Assembly (NCBI GenBank): GCA_964410945.1
Contig: CAYPJE010000003.1
Span: forward strand, 1-64,000
Length of the DNA: 64,000 bases
DNA from: CAYPJE01 sp964410945
Lineage (GTDB): Bacteria > Fidelibacterota > Marinisomatia > Marinisomatales > TCS56
Reading direction: 5' to 3'
Shown here: piece by piece, positions 1-9,007 of the stretch
Position numbering within the stretch: position 1 is the stretch's first letter
Layout of the letters: every line of letters begins with the position of its first letter
The notes under the pieces: generated by a model
Database searches by the model: none
What the model saw: only the letters and a program-made list of their open reading frames with translations
Told to the model about the DNA's origin: nothing
Translations under genes and position numbers: made by a program

Positions 1-483
1 AACAGCCGGTGTGGTAACAGATCCAGTCACTTGCTTGCCATCTGGTGTCAGAACCAGCAGATTATATTCCCGGTTCGGTAACGGATGAAACAAATTCAAC
101 GTATCGAGATATTTATCCTTTTGTCCATAACTATTGGGATTATTGAAGAATTGAATCGTATCATCACCATCAATCAGATACACCAAAGCGTTCTCAACAT
201 GAAAATTGCATATTTCATCAAAACGTATATAATAATCAAATAACGAATCTGGTCCGTACCAGACCGCATCGACTTCCTCGGTATATATCGCCTCGTTCAA
301 TCCCAGGGTGCGGTGCACCAGCACATAAGAATCATTAATTCCCAGACTGCTATCAACCACTATAACTGCTAAAACATTCAGTTCCGATTCATAATTTGAT
401 TCGACTGTTTCCCAGCCCCAGTTGCCACAACCTGCTATCACGCAAAGCCATGATAACAGGAATATTCTGCATTTAAAATTCAA
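1..483 (-). CDS. Lipoprotein, C-terminus outside window
   Basis: An open frame runs leftward from a TTG at 483, overlapping the last codons of the TonB-receptor gene, and leaves the window at base 1 without a stop. The predicted N-terminus is a lipoprotein signal: basic start, hydrophobic run, then a lipobox ending VIAGC, with Cys about residue 18. The visible mature part (about 140 residues) is rich in Asp, Tyr and Asn and resembles the periplasmic domains of DUF4249-type proteins encoded beside TonB receptors; that family name is only a suggestion. The ATG at 472 is in another frame and soon meets a stop, so TTG is preferred, with GGGG just upstream. It is probably co-transcribed with the receptor and may be a surface partner. 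Confidence 0.7.
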   Translation of the reverse strand, partial: MNFKCRIFLLSWLCVIAGCGNWGWETVESNYESELNVLAVIVVDSSLGINDSYVLVHRTLGLNEAIYTEEVDAVWYGPDSLFDYYIRFDEICNFHVENALVYLIDGDDTIQFFNNPNSYGQKDKYLDTLNLFHPLPNREYNLLVLTPDGKQVTGSVTTPAV

Positions 484-2935
484 AACGTACCCCGATCGTT
501 GGTAAAATCGGAAACATGGGGATTCCAAACCGGCGAACACCTCCGGATTCATCTGATTCAGCTGAATAATCCTGATCATAGATGTATAATAAAGTATTCA
601 GATGGTTGGTGACATTAATGATCTGGATATAGAATTCACGGGTGCAGCGTTTCAACTCCTTGCGGCGTGTAAAACTGACATCCCAACGAAAATAGGCCGG
701 GTACCGCTCAGAATTCTTTTCACCTACCAGGAAGCTTTCATTTCCCCAATGATAATTGTAATCGTCAACCCATTGTTCGGTCTGACCAAGAATCGGTGTA
801 TAAGGATTGCCGCTGGAGAAAGAAATCGTTGTGCCAATATGGGTAATATCAGTCCATTGCCAATCAGCTACAAGATTGATAGTATGAGTACGATCGAATT
901 TGGGCGCATACCAACCGTGTAAATCTGTTTTCCATCGGGTTCGTGCATAAGTGTAACCCAACCAACCCAGAACTTTTCCCTGCGATTTCTTCAATAAAAT
1001 TTCCAGGCCGTATGACTCAGCATCAGTATCATAAAATTCATTAAAGGTATCGAAAGATATGTTATCTTCACTTCCAGCAAACATCTGTCCCTGCTTCAGA
1101 GTAATCAGGTTTTCAAATGATTTATAATAAACTTCCGTTCGCACCAACAGATTATCGTCAGTAAACAACTCGGCTCCCAGTATCAGGTGGTCGGAAGAGG
1201 GTGCCGAACGATCCTCAGGAAATACCAGCCAGATATCGATAAACCGCAGATTTTCATCGGCTGAGTTGGCAATTGAAATGAATTGATGGTAACGGCCCCA
1301 AGTCAACTTCAGTGCCAGATTGTCACGCGGCATAAATTTAAATCCAAGCCGCGGATCGAAATAAATATCATCATGTAAACTGAAGTTCGTAAATCGCATC
1401 CCAAGGATCGCCGAAAGCGACTTAGTTATTTTCCACTTATCCTGTAAAAATATGGCCTGCTCAGTGGATATATCATTCATCCACAGGGCCGTATCTGTGT
1501 ATGTACTGTATAAATTGCTGTCAGGATTGGTCAATTCAGTGGTTCCGAAAACCATACCTAGCTTAATATCCAGATTCTTTGTGGAAAATCCGGTAGTCAG
1601 GACATGACTTGAATTCGGCAACCAGGTAATTTCTGATTCTAAAGTCCGATCATCAATTATATCATAGACATCGAACCAGTATTTATCATTCCAGCAGGAT
1701 GTACTTCCCTCATCGGCCCAGCACCCCTCATCTGTTTCATCCATTTCTATCCTGAACCGGAACCGGCTGTGGGCGATGAAAGTCTTGGTAATTATTTGGG
1801 GGGATATAATCCAGCGCCAGGTCAGACTGTTAGTCTTATTGCCCCACAACCATAGAAAGCGGTAGTTACTGTTAGAAATAAAATCCAGGTCATCCCAGCT
1901 TTCTTTCATCTTGAAATCGAGAACATCATCCCCGTAAAAACTACTGAATGTCAGACGGTGATTCGCCCCCAGATTCAGGTTGATTTTCCCCTCCAGATCG
2001 TAGAAATGATAGGGCACCATATGCTCCGGGTAGTATTCCGAATCATAATCGGTTTTCTTTTCCAACACCGGTTTTGAAATCGCCATTCCCAGATCAACTA
2101 CTTTATCAATATATGTGCGACGACCAGCCAGCATCCAACTGCCCTTCAGACCAGCTATATCGGGAACAGGTCCCTCCAGTATGGCTTTGGAAGAAATCAT
2201 CGAAATATTGACTTTCCCTTCAAACTCTCGAGCATTGCCCTCGCGGTTAATAATATTCAGGATTGATCCCATCCGTCCTCCATACCGGGCTGGAAATCCA
2301 CCAGCGCGAAAGTCAGCTTCTTTGATGGCGTCAGTATTAAAAGTGGAGAATATTCCTCCTAAATGATAGGGGTTGTAAACTGTGATTCCATCCAGCATAA
2401 TCAGATTCTGATCCGGTGTACTACCGCGAACATAAAGGGCACTGGAGAAATCATTCAACGTCTGAACACCGGGTAATAACTGAATTGTTCGAAATACATC
2501 AGCTTCCATAAAAGCCGGTACTTCATCTATATCTCGCAATGATAATGTTATCCGGCTGGATTCCATCGCTTCTTTAAAACGGATTCTCTCTGCCGTGACC
2601 GTAACTTGCTCACCCTCCAGAACTGTTGATTTTAATTTAATATCAATACGTATCTGATCCGAGTTGATCAGTGAAACCTGGCAAGTTTTCGATTCATATC
2701 CAATCAACGAACAGGATAATTCATACTCACCAGTGGGGACATCGATTATTACATAATATCCTTCCTGATTAGTTACTGCCCCAAGGTTTGTACCTTTTAA
2801 ATAGACATTTGCATATGATAGCGGCTCGCTGTTGTCCGCATTACGGATGAATCCATTAATATCCCCCATACCCCACGCCGTACATATCAGAATGGAAAAA
2901 TTAATCAACAACCATATTATGCCCCTGTTATTCAT
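473..2935 (-). CDS. TonB-dependent receptor with CarboxypepD_reg-like N-terminal domain
   Basis: The 820-residue product is an outer-membrane ligand-gated channel energised by TonB. A signal peptide covers about residues 1-21. A carboxypeptidase-regulatory-like beta-sandwich follows (about 24-110, with the G-x-V-T-N-x-x-G-x-Y pattern), then a plug domain (about 125-230, containing YVRGSTPDQNLIMLDG) and a long beta-barrel ending in the aromatic C-terminus RFEF typical of BAM substrates. The substrate cannot be read from the sequence; the overlapping downstream lipoprotein gene suggests a two-component uptake unit. The size is normal for this FCB-type receptor class and no frameshift is seen. 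Confidence 0.93.
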   Translation of the reverse strand: MNNRGIIWLLINFSILICTAWGMGDINGFIRNADNSEPLSYANVYLKGTNLGAVTNQEGYYVIIDVPTGEYELSCSLIGYESKTCQVSLINSDQIRIDIKLKSTVLEGEQVTVTAERIRFKEAMESSRITLSLRDIDEVPAFMEADVFRTIQLLPGVQTLNDFSSALYVRGSTPDQNLIMLDGITVYNPYHLGGIFSTFNTDAIKEADFRAGGFPARYGGRMGSILNIINREGNAREFEGKVNISMISSKAILEGPVPDIAGLKGSWMLAGRRTYIDKVVDLGMAISKPVLEKKTDYDSEYYPEHMVPYHFYDLEGKINLNLGANHRLTFSSFYGDDVLDFKMKESWDDLDFISNSNYRFLWLWGNKTNSLTWRWIISPQIITKTFIAHSRFRFRIEMDETDEGCWADEGSTSCWNDKYWFDVYDIIDDRTLESEITWLPNSSHVLTTGFSTKNLDIKLGMVFGTTELTNPDSNLYSTYTDTALWMNDISTEQAIFLQDKWKITKSLSAILGMRFTNFSLHDDIYFDPRLGFKFMPRDNLALKLTWGRYHQFISIANSADENLRFIDIWLVFPEDRSAPSSDHLILGAELFTDDNLLVRTEVYYKSFENLITLKQGQMFAGSEDNISFDTFNEFYDTDAESYGLEILLKKSQGKVLGWLGYTYARTRWKTDLHGWYAPKFDRTHTINLVADWQWTDITHIGTTISFSSGNPYTPILGQTEQWVDDYNYHWGNESFLVGEKNSERYPAYFRWDVSFTRRKELKRCTREFYIQIINVTNHLNTLLYIYDQDYSAESDESGGVRRFGIPMFPILPTIGVRFEF

Positions 2936-3182
2936 AATATAGTGGAATTTGAAAAATTAATAATCCTGTTTCAAATCATTATCCAATATCGACACTTTCA
3001 ATCAGATTTTATTTATAATGTCAATACTAAAAAAGGCTTTATTGAAGTATCAGAACATAGTCTACACCCTATATTTCTATCGGCCTAAACATCCAAACAA
3101 TGTAATCCAGATTTATTAAATCTTTAACCATGAACAAATCCATGAATAATTGTAACTTTCCGGTCGATAAAGACCGATAACA

Positions 3183-3671
3183 ATGCCACCAGCAAAACAA
3201 AAACGAAGGAAAAAACCACGGCGATCCAAATCCTTGTTAATGGGATTCCGCTATGAGTTTACGATTGTTATCCTGTTTCTGGTGGGTGGTTTTTTACTGG
3301 TTGAGAGAACCGATATCAGCGCTGTACTGACAGGCTGGTTGAAAAGCGGCCTGAATTTCATAATCAACGGGATAACCGGTGGCTCCCGATCGGCCTATGA
3401 TTATTTCTCCAGTTTCGAAACCTCGGATTTGGTCGGTATTCTGCTGATCCTGGTGGCAATTCATTTATTGATACTGCGGGGACGCAAAAAGCTTACCGTC
3501 CAGTATGGCAACATTCATGCCTGTCCCTATTGTAATCACGAAAAAATGAAACGTGTTAAACGGTTTTACTGGCATAAGCTTCTGGGGTACTCCCTGATGC
3601 TACGCACTAAGCATTATCGCTGCCTTTCCTGTAATAAAAGCACCATTACATTTTCACAGATGAAACCTTAG
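3183..3671 (+). CDS. Small membrane protein with C-terminal zinc-ribbon cysteines
   Basis: This 162-residue product has a very basic N-terminus (about residues 1-16), a hydrophobic segment at about 27-43, a second at about 84-98, and a cytosolic C-terminal part. That part contains CPYC (about 114) and CLSC (about 147), a pair of CxxC knuckles typical of a zinc ribbon. I do not recognise the family. It stands alone, divergent from the TonB receptor and upstream of tRNA-Glu. The ATG at 3183 is the first in frame. Function unknown. Confidence 0.75.
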   Translation: MPPAKQKRRKKPRRSKSLLMGFRYEFTIVILFLVGGFLLVERTDISAVLTGWLKSGLNFIINGITGGSRSAYDYFSSFETSDLVGILLILVAIHLLILRGRKKLTVQYGNIHACPYCNHEKMKRVKRFYWHKLLGYSLMLRTKHYRCLSCNKSTITFSQMKP

Positions 3672-3823
3672 ATATTTACGGATTTTTCTGCTGTTTACAG
3701 ATTAAAATTACCACAATTATCGGCGGTCAGTTAAAAAATCAACCATCAGGATTTAAAGTGTTTGGCAGGCTGGTTTGGCTGACCTAAATTCGCCACCGCT
3801 CTTTAGAGTAAAAATGTAAATAT

Positions 3824-3895
3824 GGCCCGTTCGTCTAGTGGTTAGGACACCAGGTTTTCATCCTGGCAGCAGGAGTTCGATTCTCCTACGGGCTA
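3824..3895 (+). tRNA. tRNA-Glu (anticodon TTC)
   Basis: A full cloverleaf can be drawn. The acceptor arm GGCCCGT pairs with ACGGGCT with one G-U at the end; the anticodon stem is CCAGG/CCTGG with loop TTTTCAT, giving anticodon TTC at 3857-3859; the T arm is AGGAG/CTCCT around TTCGATT. The discriminator base is A3895 and CCA is not encoded. The last bases overlap the stop and final codons of the convergent ABC-F gene. Confidence 0.96.
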
Positions 3896-5700
3896 CTCCT
3901 TTTTTCCCTTGATTTTCCCATTTGATTTTCCAATTCTTCCCATTCAGTATACAAACCGCTCAATTCCTTATCGATCTGTTGTTTTTCCGCTAATAGTTCA
4001 TTGAGCTTGTCGGCATCGCTGGCATAGCGGGGATCGTTTAACGTATTGCTTACCTCTGCCAGCATCTGCTCAGCCTTCCCGATCTGCTTCTCCACACGGT
4101 TAATGGCCTTCTGCAGTTCGCGGCGCACCCGGGCCGGTTTGGGTGTCTGCTCTGCTTTGTCAGCGGCCTTTTCCACCTTACCAGTCAACTGGTGGCGATA
4201 TAGTTGACTGTAATCAGCAAAATATTTCACTTCACCCCCGGTATCAAGATAGATCAGCTCATGGCATAACCGGTCGATCAGATAGCGATCATGGGATATC
4301 ATAACAATGGCTCCGGGAAACTCACGCAGGTTTTCTTCCAGCACCTCCAGGGTCGGGATATCCAGATCATTGGTTGGCTCATCCAGGAGCAGAATTTCGG
4401 CTGGTTTTAGCATCAGGTTGGCCAGCAGAACCCGGGCCCTTTCCCCGCCGGATAACTGCGCTACCGGTAATTCCAGTTGTTCAGGTGTAAACAGGAAGCG
4501 TTTGGCCCAGGAAATAATGTGAATCGTCTTACCCCGGTAAATCACGCTATCACCGGATGTGACCAGCGCCTGCTGCAGGGATTGGGATTCATCCTTCAGG
4601 AAGCGCTTCTGATCGAATTTCACCATCTTGACGCCATCAGCCCGCCTGACGTAACCCTTTTCCGGTTCCAGCATTCCATAAAGAATGTCGATCAACGTGC
4701 TTTTCCCGCTGCCATTGCGCCCCATGATACCAATGCACTTACCCGGCGTAAGCAGCAGGTCGAGATTGGTGAACAACAAGTTCCCGGAGCGTGTCTTGCT
4801 CAGGTTTTTACCTTCCAGCAGCCGTTTGGTCTTCCGCTCGGTGGCATCAAAATCGATTCGGGCGGACCGTTTCAGGGTATTGCGGAATTTGATCTCTTCC
4901 AAATCGCCGATCTTCCGATGGGCCGTATCAATCCGTGAGCGGGCTTTGCTGGTCCGTGCTTTCGGTCCCCGGCGCAGCCATTCGATCTCCCGCCGCACGG
5001 TATTGGACAGGGTCAATTCCTTCCGGGACTGTTGTGCAATATACTGTTCTCGCCGCTCAATGAAAGTACTGTAATTGCCCTCAACCTTCAGATAACCGTT
5101 GTTGTAACGTTTATCCAGCTCAACTATGCGATTGGTGACATTTTCCAGAAAATAGCGGTCATGGCTCACTACCAGAAAGGCAAACGGTGACGATTGCAGC
5201 AGCTTTTCCAGCCATAGGATTCCTTCCAGATCCAGGTGATTGGTGGGCTCATCCATCAGCAGGACATCGGGTCGCCGCAGTAGAGCCTGGGCGATCGCCA
5301 GCCGCTTACGCCATCCCCCGGACAGCGTACTTACCGGTTGATCCAAATCAGAAAACTCAACCAAAGTCCGAATCTCATCCAATTGCTTGGCCTGCTCCCA
5401 GTTTTCCAGTTCACCCGGAATATCAGCCAACAAGATTTCTCCAACGGTCTTGTTTTCATTAAATACATCCACCTGGGAAAGATAGATCAGACGCACACCC
5501 CGTTGACGGCCCACTTCACCGGAATCGGGATACTCCAGATCGGCCAGGATTTTCATCAAAGTGGATTTGCCGGTACCGTTGGGACCGATCAGACCCATTT
5601 TTTCCGTTGGCAAAAAACTGAAGGACAAATCCGTAAACAGGGGTCGTGACCCAAAAGATTTGGAGATTGAGTGGGTGGTTATATAGGGCAGGCTGGACAT
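3886..5700 (-). CDS. uup: ABC-F family ATPase (Uup-like)
   Basis: This 604-residue soluble protein carries two ABC cassettes and no membrane segment. Cassette 1 has Walker A GPNGTGKST (about 39-47), signature LSGGW (about 126-130) and Walker B with DEPTNHLDL. Cassette 2 has Walker A GRNGSGKST (about 327), signature LSGGERAR and DEPTNDLD. The tail (about 515-600) is a Lys/Glu-rich coiled coil, characteristic of Uup rather than EttA. ABC-F proteins act on ribosomes or on branched DNA; the precise role here is inferred from similarity. Its 3' end overlaps the convergent tRNA-Glu by 10 bases. Confidence 0.9.
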   Translation of the reverse strand: MSSLPYITTHSISKSFGSRPLFTDLSFSFLPTEKMGLIGPNGTGKSTLMKILADLEYPDSGEVGRQRGVRLIYLSQVDVFNENKTVGEILLADIPGELENWEQAKQLDEIRTLVEFSDLDQPVSTLSGGWRKRLAIAQALLRRPDVLLMDEPTNHLDLEGILWLEKLLQSSPFAFLVVSHDRYFLENVTNRIVELDKRYNNGYLKVEGNYSTFIERREQYIAQQSRKELTLSNTVRREIEWLRRGPKARTSKARSRIDTAHRKIGDLEEIKFRNTLKRSARIDFDATERKTKRLLEGKNLSKTRSGNLLFTNLDLLLTPGKCIGIMGRNGSGKSTLIDILYGMLEPEKGYVRRADGVKMVKFDQKRFLKDESQSLQQALVTSGDSVIYRGKTIHIISWAKRFLFTPEQLELPVAQLSGGERARVLLANLMLKPAEILLLDEPTNDLDIPTLEVLEENLREFPGAIVMISHDRYLIDRLCHELIYLDTGGEVKYFADYSQLYRHQLTGKVEKAADKAEQTPKPARVRRELQKAINRVEKQIGKAEQMLAEVSNTLNDPRYASDADKLNELLAEKQQIDKELSGLYTEWEELENQMGKSREKRSSP

Positions 5701-5721
5701 TTCAATCGAAAAAGGAAAACC

Positions 5722-5976
5722 TTAACGTTTACGGTGAACGGAACGGGTTGTTTTTACCCTGATCTCTTTCCCAAGAATATTTTTCTTATTCAGTTCTTTA
5801 ATCGCAGCCTGGGCTTCAACGGCCCGGGGCATTTCAATAAATCCAAAACCCTTGGTTTTTCCAGTATACTCATCCATCACCAGATCACAGGATTTGATTT
5901 TCCCGAATGGCTGAAATAACTCTCGCAGTTCCCTTTCCGTAAAACTGCGTGGTAAATTGCGGGCAATAATTTTCAT
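5722..5976 (-). CDS. RRM-type RNA-binding protein
   Basis: The 84-residue product is a single RNA recognition motif. RNP2 (IIARNL, residues 3-8) and RNP1 (KGFGFIEM, 42-49) are both intact, including the aromatic positions that stack on RNA, and a short basic tail follows. Small single-RRM proteins of this kind occur in cyanobacteria and many FCB bacteria, often as cold-related RNA chaperones; the role here is inferred. It lies just upstream of the ABC-F gene on the same strand (21 bases apart) and could be co-transcribed. Confidence 0.9.
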   Translation of the reverse strand: MKIIARNLPRSFTERELRELFQPFGKIKSCDLVMDEYTGKTKGFGFIEMPRAVEAQAAIKELNKKNILGKEIRVKTTRSVHRKR

Positions 5977-6170
5977 AATTCCTCAAATAATTGGTTCCTG
6001 AAATTACACATCCATCAGACAGTACATTTGTTTTCTTTTGGGCCAATGAAGGATAAATCCTCGGTAACCTTGACAGAATATTTAACATTTGATATTCAAC
6101 TATCCCCGGTTTAGCTTCCGTAAGTTAATACATACCATTCTATAATTCAGAACATGCCTGGAATTGACAG

Positions 6171-7301
6171 ATGAAAACCGCCCTCCTGATTATCCTGATC
6201 CTGATTGTTATTATCATTCCCTCCCGCAAGGCAATGGTCAGATACAAACGCCTGCTGTTTTTCGGCTTGAGTCTGTTTACCAATGGCGAATCCCGGCTGG
6301 TGCGCCTGTTTTCCCGGCCGATCGATTGCACGCTCACCGAATATGATGATGAAGGACAGAATTACCCCATCAAGATATTCCAGCCACCAAAGGTAAAGCA
6401 TCCCCTTCCCGCCGTTATCCTGTACCATGGAGCCACCCCCTTCGGACTGGATCATCCCACCATGAATCTGCTGGCGGAAAACCTGGTCCGCCTGGGAGTG
6501 CGGGTTTTCCATCCCCTCATGCCGCAACTGGCAAATATGAAGCTTTCACCACAGACTATCCCCCGGATGAAACGGTTTTACCGGCAGGTGGAACAGAGGG
6601 ACGATATCCAGGCAGATAAAATCATGATCGCCGGCGTGAGTTTTTCCGGCGGTATGGTGGTACGCCTCAGTACCGATCCGGAAATCAATCCCGCCAGTGT
6701 AATTTCGTATGGCAGCTATTACGACCTGGCGACTACCCTGCAGTTTTTCTTTACCGGCCAGGCCCGGTTCGGAGATACTGAAATTGAAATGACACCACAT
6801 GAGTATACCAAGGCGGTCTGGTTCTGGAATTATATTGACAAACTTAAGCTGCCATTCGATACCGGCCCCGTTACCGAAGCAATTGAAATTTTTATTCGCC
6901 GGGATTACGAGGAAGCAAAAAGATACCAGGCTGAGTGTACACCTGAACAACAGGAATTCCTGGACCATGTTTTCACTCCCGCTGATCCGCGATCGCTGCC
7001 CTACCTGAAAGAAGCGGCGGAAAAAGTTCAGGAAGATGTAGAATCAATATCGCCACGTTATTTTATCGATGATATACAATCACCGTTGTTTGTCATCCAT
7101 GGCACACAGGATGATATGATCCCCTATACCGAAAATCTGGCCATGACTACTGCCCTGGACGAGCACAATAAAAACTACTACTCACATCTGATCCGGTTAT
7201 TTGGCCACACAGCAGCCAATAGAGCATCACTCTGGGGTCTGGTAAAAGAGGTTACACACTTGATCAAATTGCTGGTGCGCCTGATAAAAACAATCGAATG
7301 A
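6171..7301 (+). CDS. Alpha/beta hydrolase with N-terminal membrane anchor
   Basis: The 376-residue product begins with a strongly hydrophobic segment (about 3-17), probably an uncleaved anchor. The alpha/beta-hydrolase core shows the oxyanion-side HGAT (about 86-89), a nucleophile elbow GVSFSGG (155-161, Ser157 the likely nucleophile; the fifth elbow position is Ser rather than the usual Gly), an acidic residue in the HGTQDDMIPY stretch and a late His in LFGHTA. This fits a dienelactone-hydrolase or prolyl-oligopeptidase-like esterase; the substrate is unknown. Its stop lies one base before the next ATG, so the pair is probably an operon. Confidence 0.85.
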   Translation: MKTALLIILILIVIIIPSRKAMVRYKRLLFFGLSLFTNGESRLVRLFSRPIDCTLTEYDDEGQNYPIKIFQPPKVKHPLPAVILYHGATPFGLDHPTMNLLAENLVRLGVRVFHPLMPQLANMKLSPQTIPRMKRFYRQVEQRDDIQADKIMIAGVSFSGGMVVRLSTDPEINPASVISYGSYYDLATTLQFFFTGQARFGDTEIEMTPHEYTKAVWFWNYIDKLKLPFDTGPVTEAIEIFIRRDYEEAKRYQAECTPEQQEFLDHVFTPADPRSLPYLKEAAEKVQEDVESISPRYFIDDIQSPLFVIHGTQDDMIPYTENLAMTTALDEHNKNYYSHLIRLFGHTAANRASLWGLVKEVTHLIKLLVRLIKTIE

Positions 7302-7302
7302 T

Positions 7303-8424
7303 ATGGAAGTTAAAACCCAGTCATATTCCGCCATCGTAATCGGCGGTGGCATCAATGGTTGCGGTATCGCTTCCGAGTTGACCGATCGTGGACAGGAGGT
7401 ACTGCTGCTTGAGAGGAATGCCATCGCCAGTGGTACTTCGTCCAAATCGTCCCGGTTGATCCATGGTGGTTTGCGATATCTGGAAATGGCCCGGTTCGGT
7501 CTGGTACGGGAGGCCCTGCACGATCGTCAGGAACTGCTGCAACGCTACCCCGACCTGGTACATTTGAAACCGTTTTATCTCCCGGTATATAAATCAAGTC
7601 CACGTCCGGCCTGGATAATCCGTGCGGGACTGAAAATATATGATATTCTATCCGGTAAATTCTCCGAAGTCCAATCCAGCCGTGTTCCACTGGAAGAATT
7701 CGGGCAACACGCCCCGGCCCTTTCCCAGGATGATCTGCGGGCCGTGTTCCGCTATTACGACGGTAAGACCGACGATCTGGAACTGACCCGCCGCATTGCC
7801 CGTGATGCCCACCGGAACGGCTGCCAGATCCATGAACATATCATTATCAGGCAAATTGAAAAAGATAATCATAATTATATCATAACCACTAATCGTGGTA
7901 TTTTTACCAGTTCCACCTTAATCAATGCCACCGGTCCCTGGATCGATGAGTTCAATGAAGAATTCAATCTGCCGGCCCGTTTCACTATCCGCAAGATCAG
8001 CGGGATTCATATTGTGATCGACGGACTGCTGACCAATGACCTGATGTTCATGCAGACCGGCAATAAACGTATCTTCTTCATCATACCGGAAGCAGAATAC
8101 AATCGCACGATCATCGGAACCACCGAACGTGAGGAAACCCTGCTCTGCGATGCTGTCAACTACAATGACGAGGATATCGAATATCTATTGGAAAATATTA
8201 ATCGCTACCTGACCGCAGACCGGCACCTGGAAATGAATGATGTGACCGATGTATGGATTGGCATTCGGCCCCTGATCGCCAGAAAAGATAATCCCACCGA
8301 TCTGTCCCGTGAATACGCCCTGGATCATCATCAGGATGGACAGACCAACCTGATTCATGTTTTTGGCGGCAAGCTTACGACTTTTTTATCGCTGGCCAGG
8401 AAAACAGCTACTCTTCTGGAATAG
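7303..8424 (+). CDS. FAD-dependent glycerol-3-phosphate dehydrogenase-like oxidoreductase (short form)
   Basis: The 373-residue product opens with an FAD-binding Rossmann motif (GGGINGCG, 14-21). It then shows the GlpD/GlpA hallmarks SSKSSRLIHGGLRYLE (about 45-61), a conserved TGPWID and a C-terminal GGKLTTF. Known GlpD proteins are near 500 residues with an alpha-helical C-terminal domain; this one stops about 11 residues after GGKLTT, at a TAG. It is either a naturally short relative or a truncated gene. It could oxidise glycerol-3-phosphate or a related polyol phosphate, passing electrons to quinone. It overlaps the convergent peroxiredoxin gene by 17 bases. Confidence 0.82.
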   Translation: MEVKTQSYSAIVIGGGINGCGIASELTDRGQEVLLLERNAIASGTSSKSSRLIHGGLRYLEMARFGLVREALHDRQELLQRYPDLVHLKPFYLPVYKSSPRPAWIIRAGLKIYDILSGKFSEVQSSRVPLEEFGQHAPALSQDDLRAVFRYYDGKTDDLELTRRIARDAHRNGCQIHEHIIIRQIEKDNHNYIITTNRGIFTSSTLINATGPWIDEFNEEFNLPARFTIRKISGIHIVIDGLLTNDLMFMQTGNKRIFFIIPEAEYNRTIIGTTEREETLLCDAVNYNDEDIEYLLENINRYLTADRHLEMNDVTDVWIGIRPLIARKDNPTDLSREYALDHHQDGQTNLIHVFGGKLTTFLSLARKTATLLE

Positions 8425-8932
8425 TGGCCTGTTTCAATTTATCCAATTCCATCAGAATATCGGTAGCATGAGTTGTAACATCAACTTCCTCATAGATTTT
8501 ACGAACAATACCTTCCGGATCGATCAGAAAGGTTTTCCGTCTCGGGAACATCATCCCCTTAGCACCGAAAAGCTCTGATACATTCTTTTCAACATCGGAA
8601 AGGAGAGTAAACGGCAGGGCATGTTTTTCTTGGAAAGCTTTGTGACTTTTCGGGCTGTCATAACTGATTCCTAAAACAATCACTTCATTCTTCTCAAACT
8701 TAGAATAATTATCACGCAAACCGCAGGCTTCAGCCGTACAACCGGGGGTATCGTCCTTGGGATAAAAATATACAACTATCCACTGACCTCTATAGTCGCT
8801 TAACCGGTGCTGTTCCTCGTCCTGATCATGCAACATAAAATCGGGGACAGCATCACCATTACTCAGGCCATCAGGTTTGCTACACAGCAATCCGCTGGCC
8901 AAAAACATGAAAACAATTAGATAACGCATCAA
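8408..8932 (-). CDS. bcp: Bcp-type peroxiredoxin, predicted lipoprotein
   Basis: This 174-residue thiol peroxidase has a peroxidatic Cys65 in TPGCTAEAC and a resolving Cys70 five residues later, the atypical 2-Cys spacing of BCP/PrxQ. A short hydrophobic N-terminus ending in SGLLC (Cys17) looks like a lipoprotein signal, which would place the enzyme in the periplasm or on a membrane, whereas most Bcp proteins are cytosolic. It reduces H2O2 and organic hydroperoxides using thioredoxin-like donors (family knowledge). It is convergent with the GlpD-like gene. Confidence 0.92.
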   Translation of the reverse strand: MMRYLIVFMFLASGLLCSKPDGLSNGDAVPDFMLHDQDEEQHRLSDYRGQWIVVYFYPKDDTPGCTAEACGLRDNYSKFEKNEVIVLGISYDSPKSHKAFQEKHALPFTLLSDVEKNVSELFGAKGMMFPRRKTFLIDPEGIVRKIYEEVDVTTHATDILMELDKLKQATIPEE

Positions 8933-9007
8933 TCACTCCTCCAGACTACCATTTCAATTTAATCATGGTAGTATAATGACCACTGATTAGTTCCGGCCGG
9001 CAATATC

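Noticed and set aside
8408..8430. Possible selenocysteine read-through extending the short GlpD-like protein
   Set aside because: The stop is TAG, not TGA, and what follows is the convergent peroxiredoxin gene.
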